From Glossina fuscipes (taxonomy: Eukaryota > Arthropoda > Insecta > Diptera > Glossinidae), in the NCBI RefSeq assembly GCF_014805625.2, contig NW_023998426.1, positions 2,549,002-2,613,001 of the forward strand: DNA of 64,000 nt. Reading direction: 5' to 3'. Below the pieces are notes generated by a model. That model was not told the DNA's origin and ran no database searches. It saw nothing but the letters and a program-made list of their open reading frames with translations. The position numbers were made by a program, and so were the translations under genes. The stretch's first letter is position 1; the number at the start of each line of letters is the position of its first letter. This document shows positions 37,591 through 48,599 of this stretch, one piece after another.

Positions 37591-38010
37591 CCAAATTCGA
37601 TATGGTTAGCTTTCTATGCCAAATTATTATTAAGGAAATATTTTCTCAATAAAATATTGAAATTTAGAACATTTCGCTATGTGAGGATTCAGCTCCATAA
37701 TGGGAGGCTAATATAGGAAGGTATGGCTTTAACCGATGGCAATTTGTCACATCATTATGAACTACTATTACCCAGCGATTTTTGTCGTGGAATTTTGAAA
37801 ATTGTAGTTTTTTTCACATAAAGGCTTTTCAAAAATAAGGCTTGATATGCTTCGACTCAAACCATTACTAATAGAGTTCGTCTCTCGGTCAAAGCAACTC
37901 AGTCATTCCATCAAAATAGCTTAAAAGTGCCGACTTGTGGGTTGAAGATATAAGAATAGATAGAAAAACATCTGACGGTCAGCTTCGATTAATAGGTTGG
38001 TCTATGTTAA
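37590..38010 (-). mobile_element. INE-1-like type A, right part of an interrupted reverse copy
   Basis: GTTAGCTTTCTATGCCAAAT-TATTATTAAGG, then AAATAAGGCTTGATATGC, GAGTTCGTCTCTCGGTCAAAG, TCCATCAAAATAGCTTAAAA-GTGCCGACTTGTGGGTTG. These continue the reverse copy begun at 36440. Confidence 0.5.
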
Positions 38011-38837
38011 GCCTTCCTGGGCTTACATGACATTCATTACAAGTGATGAAGAGAACAAACCATGCTACAGTTGATTGGAGAGGACATCCTCCTGTTCTGT
38101 TCGACCCTTTATGAGACATAAGCAAGATGTTGTAGCTACGAGCAGTGATTTTTTAAACATCACATGTACATTTCGCATCTTCATCACTTAATTGAGTCTT
38201 GTCTTGTTTTCATTACTCTTGCGTTACAAAGTAAAAATCGTATTCGTTCGCCACCTTGCTTAGCCACACGTATGCGTCGTGGCGAATGGGGAATTGTCCA
38301 ATACTGATGAAAATAACTGTCGCTCACTTCTTACGTAGTAGTGAAAAACTTCTCGTATTGTATTTGAAATTCTAGCTCTGTCTCTTCAATCTATTCGTGT
38401 TTGTGAAAAAATTCATTCATTTTTAAAGTATGCCTCGCCAGTTACGAATTATTTGGATTTTAATAGGAAATGTTTAAAAAATTTTTTAATACAAACTTTT
38501 CCTTTTTACCTTTAATTTAGAAAAAAATCAGCTGTTCAGCGTCGTTATGGTGATGATGATATATAACTATGTTGCATGTATAACACATTGCTTCCAACAA
38601 ATAGGACCCAGAAGTAATTTTTCATAATGTTAGACTGAAAGCTGCTGACTGGCTGGCTGCCTGCTCTTGCTATGCAAATGTATAGCAAAGAAAAAATTTT
38701 TTTGCATCATCACTTGCTTGTTGTTCTTGTTGTTGTTGGAGTAATTCTTCGTAGGAAATTTCATACTTTTCAGAAAGAAATGTGACAGCTTGATGTAATA
38801 ATGAAAAAGTTTTTTACAGTCAGCTTGATGAGCGGGT

Positions 38838-38860
38838 TACATACATACATACATACACAC
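38838..38860 (+). repeat. (CATA)n microsatellite
   Basis: Five CATA units, then mixed CACATATA sequence. Confidence 0.85.
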
Positions 38861-39514
38861 ATATATACATATACGTATACATGCATATAATTGCAAACGC
38901 ACCCATACACATATTACAGCCAATGTTTCACATTAGTAAACCTTTTTACTAAAGATTAAGAATAAATAAAATTACAAAATAGAAACGTATCTCCATTACC
39001 CTACAATTAGTTGCGTTTTGTCGCGATATGATGCCCGAGGATAAAATGATTCTTCTTAGTCATCTTGGTGTGGCGTTAAAATCGCATACTTTCTTGTAAC
39101 AATAAGCGAGCATTGGTTAGGCAGGGAGTTTCTTGAATGGTAATACTAAACAACTGTTTGAGACTTTCGGTGTTTTATGTCGCCACCTGTAATCAAAATT
39201 TATTCAGAGGAGACGCTTCGATCTCAAAAGTTATAGGCAAGCGATAAAGTTCAGGAAAGCAGTCCCTTTTCCTATTGAAAGTGAATTGTCAAAAAGTCGC
39301 AAAGTATTAAAAAAGTATAAAAAGTTTGAATATTTATCTGGCGATATGCGGGCACTTGAAACTTGAAATTCGTTTTTTTCGAAACATGATTCTTTAAAAC
39401 GGTCCACGCCATTGCTTCTACACTTTTCATTTTTTTTTCACAATACCTTTAACATAAAATTTTCTAGAGAAATGCGTAAGATATTCGTGAGAAATTGAAT
39501 AAAACATTTTTTAT

Positions 39515-39830
39515 ATCCAACACTTTTTGTGGAACAAGGGTATATTAAGTTTGTGCGGACTTATGTAACACCAAGAAGGACTTCAGTTAAAACGATGTTT
39601 CATTATCGCAATCGATTTAGAAACACTTTCTAGATCGACCTAAGCTTGTCTCTTCGCTTTTCTGCCTGTTCGTCTGTCTGTCCGTCTATCTTGCTTACTT
39701 GTGTTCAACCTGCAGGTCTTTACAGCAATTTTTGAGATATTTTGACGAAATTTGGTATATTGATGCGTTTTGCCCCGAAGGACGAATAATTAAGCGAAAG
39801 ATTGTAGGGTATTCAATAATCATAATTGTT
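39515..39830 (+). mobile_element. INE-1-like type A copy, forward
   Basis: AACACTTTTTGTGGAACAAG-GGTATATTAAGTTTGTGCGG, TTATGTAACACCAAGAAGGA, CGTCTGTCTGTCCGTCTATC, GAGATATTTTGACGAAATTT-GGTATATTGATGCG, tail TGTAGGGTATTCAATAATC. The head is one of the best preserved. Confidence 0.8.
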
Positions 39831-40576
39831 GTAATCGGTGGTGCGGAATTTTTGTAACGTACGCGCTTGCATAGTACAATTTCCTTATCGATTGGTATTT
39901 CTCATCATTTCAGATGTTGCACTTATGGGCGCATTTAATAATGAGAGTTACGTAACAGCACACATAACACTGCAACTGTGACTATGAGCGACCGCAAACG
40001 TTTGCAAAGTGTTGCTAGAAAGTCATAAATAATTAAAACTATCCGTTAGCGATACAAGGTTCCACGCATACACTTATATGAGAAAACAAGCAACGTTTTC
40101 AGGTTCATAAGTGCGTTTCCGCCCATCCGTTAAGCGCATCTGTAAGTAGAGATGTTCGCTTAAGCGCAATAGTTTACTGTGGTAAAATTTCAATTTTACA
40201 CTGACTGACAACACTGAGATGAGAGTGTCCTCATTAAATTTACATAAACCAGCGGCTGCTCAACGTCTATTTATGTACACATATACATATACACGCGCGC
40301 GCCCATATGCACATGCATTCACGCATATATATACTTACTTATATGTATGCAAGCACGGAACAAAGAATCATCATTACCGTCTATTAAACAGTATGATTAG
40401 AATGATGATGCTGTGCAATTTTGTCGTTTCGGTTGCAATTTCCTTTTGTAACCAAAATACAAATCATACAAATCAATAATAAGCATGCTTTGCTTAAACT
40501 TCAATATATACATACACATATTTCTATAAAGGCTAATGGGATATATAATCTACTAATGGTGTACGTATATACCTAT

Positions 40577-40608
40577 ATATGTATATATGTATGTATGTAT
40601 GTATGTAC
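40577..40608 (+). repeat. (TATG)n microsatellite
   Basis: About seven TATG units ahead of TACGCTCGCG. Confidence 0.85.
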
Positions 40609-40829
40609 GCTCGCGTACACTAAAACCAATTAAAACTCCATTTCATTGTTGAAAACTTTTATTGAGTTTGATTTTTCTCTAAAGCCAAGAAACCAAAAGA
40701 AAAAATGCAGAATTTCGCTTAAGTACTTTATTAAAGAAAATATGCAAGAACGACATCAATTTGTTTTAAAATTTATTTATGGACAAATAAAAGAATCTCG
40801 TGTAAGACGTTGAAGGTCAGACAGTAGCG

Positions 40830-40960
40830 AGAAAAAGGGGAAGGAGATGGGTAGGCTGTTGCCGCAGCCTAATGGCTTTGTATCCAATCGACAAGTATTA
40901 TGCCTTTATTAAGCGCTCATTGTAGCTGCTCGACCGCATTTGAGATTCGGATTATTTAAG
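40830..40960 (+). repeat. dispersed repeat, copy 2 (pair with 8330-8460)
   Basis: Same order of blocks as at 8.35 kb: purine-rich GAGAAAAAGGGGAAGGAG, then TTGCCGCAGCCTAATGG, then ATCGACAAGTATTATGCC. The similarity fades after the CATTTGAGATTCGGA stretch. Confidence 0.45.
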
Positions 40961-41394
40961 CTAAGTTTTCGTTGCTTTATATGTCGCGCAGGGCAGCTTG
41001 TTTAACTTTTTACATATTTCAGATTTTTAAGTCGCATAGCCTTGAGAAGAAAAATGGTATCTTCACTCAATCAAGCTACTAAATATGCTACGATGACTAT
41101 GTCTTTCGGTGAAACCCATGAATGTGCTTAAGCCTCTTAGCGCGATTCCAAGCAATTTGTGAACATTTCCCTTATATCGTGAATCTCTAAGCCATCTTGG
41201 TGGAAGCTTCCTCAAAGTGCCACGTATCCGTGCTAACTGGCTTAGTTCACTCATCCTTTGTTCGAGACTCTGGCAAAATTCTAGTTTTATTGAAGCCATG
41301 GAGAAACTCAAGGTCAAACTATGAATCGATTTAAGAATGTCCGTTTCTCTATCCCGACGGGGAAAAAATCGTCTTCAAATAAAAACATTGAAAA

Positions 41395-41900
41395 GTGTTG
41401 CGTCTAAGTGTTGAGGATGCTCCCCAGTCGTTTCAAAGGCACGCCTAGACTACCATATATATTGAGAGCACCTTTCTTTTCAGAAGCAAAAAAAAAAACA
41501 AATTTTTTTTTTTGTTTATTATATATCGGGACAAAAGTGAATAAAACAAGTCGCTGTCACACGACATTGGTGGCCTTTAACCACCCAGAAGCAAGGTTGA
41601 AAAACCCGATAAAATGTAAACATTCTTGGCCAACGGGCAATTCGAAATACCTCTAAGTATGTCCATCTGTCCATTTGGTCATCTGTACAACTTATGTTGA
41701 AAACGTTCTCCCGTTCGTAAAGAAAAGACAATATTGCCTTCAAATTGGGAAAAAAAATTTGAAAATTGTCCAGATCGGTCAAAGGACACGCCTACACTGC
41801 AACATTGAATTTTTGTGTTTTTTATTCCTTGCTGATAAAAACGGAAAACATCAGTCACGCCCAATGCCAGTGCCATAGATTACGGAAATTTAGTTTCTAC
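41395..41900 (+). mobile_element. INE-1-like type B copy, forward, with duplicated core
   Basis: AAAGGCACGCCTAGACTACC near the left and GGTCAAAGGACACGCCTACA-CTGC further right show two core blocks. In between are GTATGTCCATCTGTCCATTTG and TTCTCCCGTTCGTAAAGAAA. Ends are eroded. Confidence 0.6.
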
Positions 41901-42399
41901 GTCGATTCTTGTTTTTTTTTTTTTTAGGATAAATGTTGCGGGTGTAGCAGATTCGGCTCGAATGCAAATTTTTTTCTTGTTTTAATTGATGTTTATTAAA
42001 CATAAAATTCTTGCAATAGTTAATGAAACAATGAACAGATAGTTTATAGCTAAGGTTTCCTTGAGTCTATTACAGTTATCCCTTTTGTGAGATTTGTCTG
42101 AAGATACGCTAAGACACGTTCACTCTCAAACCGTTTTTATTGGGCATCTCAGTTTTCAAAAGAAAATCAGAAATGTCTTAGAAAATCTGGCTTCACATCA
42201 TATCCTTGTTTTGTCCGGCCAATTATAGGAAAAATTGTTAAAGTTTTCTAACTTGGGAGTGGGGCAAAATCCTCACCATCGTAATGGCTTCCGAACGATG
42301 TTACACACTTTCGGTGTACAATACGATTTAAGAAATGTTTCAGTTTGTTTAGGCGAGTACAACCTATGAAAAGTAGATATACTTACCGCAAAATAGTTA

Positions 42400-43160
42400 C
42401 ACCCTATCCTAACTTTGGTGCAGGGTATATTAAGTTTGTGCGGACTTGCGTAACACACAGAAGGGCTTTAGGCAGAACCACCGTTAACTAGGTCCTAGGT
42501 CTGTTTGTCCGACTGTCTGTCCATTTTATATCTGTCCATGCACATTCATGTTCAAGCTACAGATCACTGTCTTTGAGGTATTTATTTATTTAGTGAGTGA
42601 TCGAGTTAAAGGCTGCCGGGTAACTTACGTACGCGATCATTGAGTTATTAGTAACAGTCCTCTGCCTACTCGGTTATGTGTGTGGAAAGACCTTTTGAGA
42701 TATTTTGATGGAATTTAATGTACTCAGATTCTTTGACCCAAAGGCAAATGCTATTGTCCACCTTTTCGACGGCTTCGCATATAAAACGCCCTACTTTGAA
42801 AAGCCGTTATATGGAAAAAAAGTTGCAATTTTCAAAATGAAAAATTTGTTTCGGCTGGGGCAAGTTTTTGAACGTTCTCTCATATAACCGTTCCTACGGA
42901 AATTAAATCTTTATATACTAAAAAGATATAATTTGCAAAATTTCATGGGGATAATTAGGAAATTATCCTCTGTCTAGTCTCTTTTTTGGATGCCACCGCC
43001 TGCAAGAATTTCTCCAATGTGCGGGCTTTCATGTAAACAATGTTTTTGCATGAAAATAATGTTTAACTTTTGGTGCATTGTTACCAAAGCGGATGCCTAG
43101 TATTAGGCGAAGTGGTGTAGGGTACCTAAAAGTCGGCCCTGCGCATCTATAATGTTCTTA
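42400..43160 (+). mobile_element. INE-1-like type A copy, forward, with a nested insertion
   Basis: ACTTTGGTGCAGGGTATATT-AAGTTTGTGCGG, GCGTAACACACAGAAGG, GTTTGTCCGACTGTCTGTCC; tail GGTGTAGGGTACCTAAAAG-TCGGCCCTGCGC. The conserved phrase TTTGAGATATTTTGATG is split and duplicated by an insertion at about 42587-42690. Confidence 0.75.
42587..42690 (+). mobile_element. roughly 105-bp insertion in a type A copy
   Basis: CTTTGAGGTATTTAT on the left and CTTTTGAGATATTTT on the right look like a duplicated target inside the host repeat. The insert starts ATTTAGTGAGTGATCGAG and ends TGTGTGTGGAAAGAC. I do not recognise it. Confidence 0.45.
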
Positions 43161-43374
43161 CTTATATTTTACGAAGAGTTTTTATTGCTGTATAATAATG
43201 GAAAGCACAAGCTACATGTAGCAAGAAAAGCAAGTGAGAATAACGACAATTTTGCTAAAGATTTTTGCGTATGCAGTTTGTAGGTGACAGGGAAAGAAGA
43301 AGCAGTTTCCTAAATATTAGCTAATAGTAACGTATAGTTTCGCTCCGCTATCATGATAACACAGTGTTTTTGCC

Positions 43375-43890
43375 GTACGCCACAAGATATATTAAGTTAG
43401 TGCGGACGTATGTGACACAGAAGGGCTGGAGTAATTTTTGAACATCCCCCCATATACGACAAAACGATATAGTTTCCACTGCTTCATGATGAAAATTACT
43501 GTATGATAGTAGTTTAATATAAAAAAATTAACTGTACCAAATTTTGCCAATCTCGGCCTTTTTTTGGATCCTAACCTAATAAGGATATTCACGAAAATTG
43601 ATACTTTGTAGGGCAGAGAAGTCTAAAGTTTAATAGGTGGTGACGACAATTGACCATTTCGACCATCTCCGTCTAATTTTGGATCCTCCCGTATGTAATG
43701 ATTCGACTGGTACTACGTTAGGCTGCGTTTTGGCTACGTTTCCCGATAAATATGCGCTTGAAAAATATACCTTTGTAACAACAAGAAACAAGATATAATT
43801 TTTATGTTCTATAAGAAAAATAATGTCGTGTAGGGAATTTAGTGGTTAGCCTTGCCTGACTATAATGCTCTTACTTTTTAGTTGTTTAAA
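43375..43890 (+). mobile_element. INE-1-like type A copy, forward, internally deleted
   Basis: ACGCCACAAGATATATTAAG-TTAGTGCGGACG and TATGTGACACAGAAGGGCTGG at the head, then directly distal sequence (CCCCCATATACGAC, TTTTTTTGGATCCTAACC). Tail TCGTGTAGGGAATTTAGTGG-TTAGCCTTGCCTGACTATA. The CTGTCCGTC tract is missing. Confidence 0.7.
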
Positions 43891-44212
43891 TTGTTGTAGT
43901 AAAGTTCTGAAAGTCATATACTAAACTAATGTGTTTTTGCTAGAATCCCTAGAAGGAGTTCTATCCTCATATTCATAGTCCAATTCAGTCAGTTCAGCTT
44001 TCTCTAAATAATAGCCTTCGAAAAAATCAGAAAAAGCTTACACTCAAAAGATATTACGAAGCCCTAAAAAACTTCAATCTTCAAAATTCAGTTCTGTTAC
44101 TGTAAAAAGGTTAACACAACAGATGTAAAGTGATGATGAATCATGAAATTTCATCCTTACTTAAGTTTTTTTCTCTATTTCAACTTTGTTTCAGCTTCCA
44201 ACCTTTTCAAAG

Positions 44213-44236
44213 TCCCGGGCAAAAGTTTGCCCGGGA
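44213..44236. repeat. perfect GC-rich palindrome
   Basis: TCCCGGGCAAA-AG-TTTGCCCGGGA: two perfect 11-bp arms around a 2-nt centre, in otherwise AT-rich DNA. No flanking gene or transposon end is recognised. Confidence 0.9.
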
Positions 44237-44894
44237 TCTTCTGGGAAAACATCAATACCAATATTAATTTTCTACTCCATAATCGACTGCCGTAAGCCCG
44301 ACCATAGATTTGATACATTTAAGCATTTTAGAGCTTACTTAACAGTTGTTGTCAACATACAACAGACGTGTAAACATGCCGCTGTAAATGATCCAAAAGC
44401 AACTGTCACATAGATGTATGTGCCGGTTGCTAGTGAACGTGTTAAACAGAAGCAAACATCATCCACAATACACATTACGTTGTTAAGTTACTTCTCCGTC
44501 AAGTTACTTTTTCCACTTTCAAAGCTCTACCGTATTGTTATCTTATGCTCAAGTTTACGAATTCAAATAAGCTTGATTGTGTATATATGTTGATTGCATC
44601 GTATGTAGTTCCAGTTTAAAATTAAAAAGCTTTTCATGTCACTTTTCAAACTCCAACTGCACGTTATCCTTTATTACTTTCGTTTCGTTTTTCGTAACTG
44701 CGTTTCATAAAACATATTTTTATTTAAGGAACAAACCATCAAGTTTAGTTAGCTTTTCCTCGAAACTCTACATTCATAATTTTTTACATTCAGCGCCATT
44801 CAGCCTATCTATGACTATATATACCTTTTTATAAGCTACGCCACTGGTGATATAAACGTATATTCATTTTGTGCGTGTGTATGCAGCAACCAGA

Positions 44895-45075
44895 AGAATA
44901 TGAGATAGATTCACCTTGTATTATACCGATCGATTCAGAATCACTTACTGAAGCTGTGTGTGTGTCTTTTCTTGTATTCAACCTAGAGACCGTCATTTTT
45001 GGGACTATTTTTTTTTGTTCCAAAGACAATCGCTCTTGAAAATTAAGTATAATGGGAAATGGAGGGAAGATTCGT
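44895..45075 (+). mobile_element. INE-1-like type A fragment, forward
   Basis: ATTATACCGATCGATTCAGA-ATCACTTACTGAAG and TTGTATTCAACCTAGAGACCG, with neither head nor tail. Confidence 0.55.
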
Positions 45076-45189
45076 TATATAACTAGCTGCAGGATATGTC
45101 CTTTTTTACTTGCGTGTAAAAAAATACAACTAAGCGTTATTTTGACGCAAATTGAACTAAAATGTACAATTTATTTTCCTTTATTATAT

Positions 45190-45475
45190 TCTACATTACA
45201 AGTCGTCGAATGACTTGCAATAGACGCATCGGATATAAAATCACTTTCAGAATCGATCTAAGGTTATCTGGCTGCCTTATAGTCTTGTATTCAATCTGAA
45301 GGTCGCAAATTTTTTGAGATGAAATTTTGTACACCGTCATGTACCAATCCGAAGTCCAAGTGTGAAAGGTATTGAAGGCTATTTTTCTACCACTTCCCGC
45401 ATAAGGCCTCATTTCGAAAATTCGCTATACGAACAATAAGTGTTTGAAGTGGGGCGAGGTAGTGTGTAGTAGATG
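45190..45475 (+). mobile_element. INE-1-like type A fragment, forward
   Basis: ATCACTTTCAGAATCGATC, TTGTATTCAATCTGAAGGTCG, TTTTTGAGATGAAATTTTGT-ACACCG, CATTTCGAAAATTCGCTATACG, and a decayed tail AGTGTGTAGTAGATGAGC. Confidence 0.6.
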
Positions 45476-46309
45476 AGCACTCTTGTCCGCCTTTCAAAAA
45501 ACCAAAAAACATTTATAAAATTCACTATTTACTTCCGCTTTTTCTTCCCCAAAAATAAGCCGCAGCAGCTTGTTGACCCAAAGCAGACGGAACGACATAA
45601 ACCAAAAGTTTTGTATGAAGACATGATCAAAATTGATTGTGTTTGTGTTTGTAAAGATATACAACCAAAGATTGTTATGTGTTATTAGGGAGAGAATCTA
45701 CAGTTGGGCTTTGCTCTCCTAACTATTGTTGCTAATCCAAGGAATCGTTCCTATTGTTTGCCTTACGTAATCTAAGACATGATCCAAATGTAAATCTCCC
45801 TTCGCATGAAGATAGAGTGTTTCAAAATCACCTACTTTGCATAGGAGAAAAGGAGCTTGATGCTAAGATTTATGCTTCCAAAAAACTCTTTTTTTCGAAG
45901 ATAAGACAGCATCTCTATTTCTATTATATAAGAATGATTGCAATGTTCCGATAATAGTCTTAAAATACTACAAGCCCGTTATATGGTACCGTAATAACAT
46001 CGTTTCTTATTATTGTGTGCGAATTGGACGATTAAATCGATTTAATACTTGGCCGTCTTACCGGTCATCAATGACCTTGAAATGCTGCATCATTTCGTAA
46101 GTTCGTGGATGGATTATTTTGCGACCGAAAGTATTCAACATTTTTCGAAATGTGTTCGAATTTAAGGAAATGCATCTTCTCAGTGAGTTCAAGTAAATGT
46201 TTTAATCAACCGAGATTACGGCCAATCGGCGGCGGCGGCTCGCTGAAAATTTCTACAAAAATTTTGAATTTATTTTTTTTTCCTCTTTTTTTCATCATTT
46301 TTCATTTCA

Positions 46310-47367
46310 CTTAAATTCGTTTTCATCAAATGTTTATTTTTATTAAGAATAAAACTACATTTATGAATGTACGTCCCTGTATGGGGACATATGCATATAA
46401 TGCTTATGAAGCTAAACTTAATTTGGAACTAATGAATACATAATGTTGTACATTTCTTTACCAATATCTTACAAATGGTAAAAATAATAATTAACGTTTT
46501 TTGTTTTTTTTTTTTTTGTTTTGTTTTACACATATATTTAAGAAATCAGTTCATATTTTGCACCTCAGGAAAATACAATAATTTAATTAAATAATTACGA
46601 TAATAAAATAATTAATAAATTCAATTATTTCTTGAACAAATTTTTCTTATATACTTTTTTTTTATGTTTTTCATTTTTTATTTATTTATTTTATTTTTTA
46701 CTTATGTGATGAACGACGAGAGTACGTGAGGAGAGGAGGAGAGAAAGTGATATTGACGAAACGAAAACAACAGGAGTTTGGACCGAAGGAGTTTGGCAGA
46801 CAGATAGAGACGAAGGTAAAAATATACAGCGACAGAGATGAAGCTAGAAAGGAACAGAAAAAGAGACAGAGAGATTTTTTGTAATCGGCATTTGCCGAAC
46901 TTTTTGATACCCACCGCCTTCACGGTTATGTTTCGAGAAATTCGATGACTCTAACCCGTGGTGTAATTTACTCCGTCTCCCAATCTTGGGGATAGAGAGA
47001 AACTTGAAATGTACACTACACGATAAATTAGCGTCGAGTTAAGATCATTTGTGAAGCAAGCCGTGTCAGAGAAATCCTGATATAGTTTAATATGGAAAAT
47101 ATTCCTAATAAACAGAGTTTATACGATTCGGAATTTTAGGCCTCATGAAGACCACAATTAATTGTGTCTACCTTTAATTTACATAGGCTGTCTATAGCAA
47201 CCTTAATTAATTAATTAATTAACTAATTAAGTGATATTCCTCTGGCGGGCATAAATAACTATACTAACATAGAATTGAGCTTAATTAATGGTTTCCGGAG
47301 AAACCGTTTCTTGGGGGATTATTACTAGAGCATGTTAACAGCAAAATCGTATCCCTGCCTCAGCTTA
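46310..47367 (-). other. likely 3' UTR and downstream flank of the twz-like gene
   Basis: No ORF with coding character follows the TGA. Minus-strand AATAAA motifs occur at about 46681-46692 and 46333-46338, and one near 46269-46274, so the transcript could end about 0.7-1.1 kb past the stop. The stretch holds a TTAA microsatellite (about 47205-47232), an (AG)-rich tract (46715-46870), and a small type B repeat end at 46878-46925. The real cleavage site cannot be seen from sequence alone. Confidence 0.4.
46878..46925 (-). repeat. INE-1-like type B terminal fragment in the twz 3' region
   Basis: A hairpin TCGGC-ATTT-GCCGA is followed by GATACCCACCGCC. This is the same arrangement (hairpin, then ATACCC-CACC) seen at the ends of the type B copies near 14.3 kb and 61.6 kb. 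Only the terminal part is present. Confidence 0.5.
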
Positions 47368-48567
47368 TCACATTGGTATATGTCTTATTAGTAAATATTC
47401 TGAGAATTGTTGACCTTCTACGCCGCCTCCGGTGCTCGCTTCAATAGTGAAGCCGGCATTCAGTAATCTAGTTAATACCTGCACCGAATTCAGTTTGCAA
47501 TAACCGTTTAGTGGGAAACGTATAATTTGACGCCAATCTCCCTGATTCCATGATACGCCGCTACGACTGGTTTGAGTGGCTTGATTTGCTTCGGGAAAGA
47601 TTTCGTCTAAAAGTGAACGCTCGGATGAGATCATAATACGCTCACCAAGATCGGGTGATATATGCAAAGCCACTACTTCGTAATTATATTCACTATTGGC
47701 GCCGGTTCGTGGACTAGTTTTAATGCGTACGGGAGGTGTAGGCGGTGCCACCAAATAATTCCCATTGCGTACACGATCTTTACGCATGTTTTCAAGTTGC
47801 TTTACCATAGCTGAGAGAGAAAAAGAAAACAAAAAGGATTCTTAGGATAATTGCAAATTTTATTTAATCATTCGTATAAACGAATTTGAACTTACGCTCA
47901 ATTTCAAAGTAACGAGCTTCCTCTAGCAATAGTTCCAAGTCGGGGAAATCTTCCGATATCAAAAGTCTAGAATTTCTCATAAAATTTAATATATGCCGGA
48001 ACATGCCACCGTCACGATCTATAAAGTAATGCTGTTTTAAAGAGTCCAGCACAATCGGTATCGAGCCATTAAAGAGTTTGGCCAATTTAGAATCAGGATA
48101 TTTGGTGAGAGTTTCCAATGAACTTGTATAAATAGTGCCGCCTACATCAATATGCACAGGGGCTGTATAACGAGATGCAGCTGCGACGCAAGGGATACCT
48201 GTTATAGGCTTATGATTTGCATGTATATAGGACGATGAATTGCCGGTGGGGGCAGTTGTGTTGACCGAGCCACTTGCAATTCCTGAACCTACAGTCCCCG
48301 AGGGTAAACCTAATGGCGTTATAGAAGAGCTAGCCGGTGGTGTAGGCGTGGGTGAACTAGAGTTGGAGATCGTTGGTGATACGGTAGGTGATGCACTAAA
48401 ATAATAAAATAATGATTTATATAAATTAAAGCAGAAAATACACTCATATCGATTATTATTATTATTACGTACCTAATTTTTATATCGTTTCTAGCATAAA
48501 TTCTGCCCGTCGATGAAAGATCTCTAGGTTCCAAAGATTTGTTTTCTCTTTCTCTTTCTCGATCCAT
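47368..48567 (-). CDS. twz: KCTD1/KCTD15-family BTB protein, tiwaz (twz) orthologue, 3 coding exons
   Basis: Joined on the minus strand: 48567-48473, 48395-47896, 47810-47368 (95+500+443 nt = 345 codons plus TGA). Seen: residues 1-111 are charged, then Ser/Thr/Pro-rich; the BTB/T1 domain runs about 112-198 ([47 protein letters not shown]); residues 199-345 hold the family's C-terminal domain (HISPDLGER about 248-256, [15 protein letters not shown] 297-311, [14 protein letters not shown] 326-339). Known: vertebrate KCTD1/15 oligomerise through BTB and repress AP-2 transcription factors; fly Tiwaz is reported to work with TfAP-2 in neurons. Inferred: the same role here. ATG 48567 (GACATGG context) is chosen because it is the first in-frame ATG of the exon; the reading frame is open above it to the splice acceptor, so a longer N-terminus from an upstream exon is possible. 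The protein stops just after [11 protein letters not shown], without the Lys-Gln-Glu-Pro tail I recall from vertebrate members. Confident on family; orthology inferred. Confidence 0.95.
47811..47895 (-). other. twz-like gene intron, 85 nt, phase 1
   Basis: The donor GTAAGTTCAA follows GAAATTGAGC, and the acceptor TTTTTCTCTCTCAG ends at 47811. Splicing makes a Pro codon (C|CT) and gives ..[14 protein letters not shown].., matching the family's EAxYFxLxPM linker. Without splicing the BTB frame would run into the short intronic peptide and stop. Confidence 0.93.
48396..48472 (-). other. twz-like gene intron, 77 nt, phase 2
   Basis: The donor GTACGTAATA at 48472 and the acceptor TTATTATTTTAG ending at 48396 bracket 77 nt. 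Splicing joins AG to T to make a Ser codon and keeps the frame. The genomic read-through frame ends at stops beyond this intron, which confirms it is spliced out. Confidence 0.9.
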
Positions 48568-48580
48568 GTCGCATTTTTTT
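48473..48580 (-). other. twz: first recognised exon of the twz-like gene (acceptor, start codon, donor)
   Basis: On the minus strand a pyrimidine-rich acceptor ending TTCTTTGCAG (AG at 48582-48581) opens the exon at 48580. ATG is at 48567-48565, and the exon ends ATTAG before the donor GTACGT at 48472. It encodes residues 1-31 (Arg/Glu-rich start, [12 protein letters not shown]) plus two bases of codon 32. The acceptor implies an upstream exon to the right that I could not identify, probably 5' UTR. Confidence 0.85.
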
Positions 48581-48599
48581 CTGCAAAGAACAAGAGTTA

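Noticed and set aside
47811..47832. Extra N-terminal residues MFSFSLSA before the last twz exon
   Set aside because: They translate the pyrimidine-rich end of the 85-nt intron. Splicing at the CAG gives the family linker instead.
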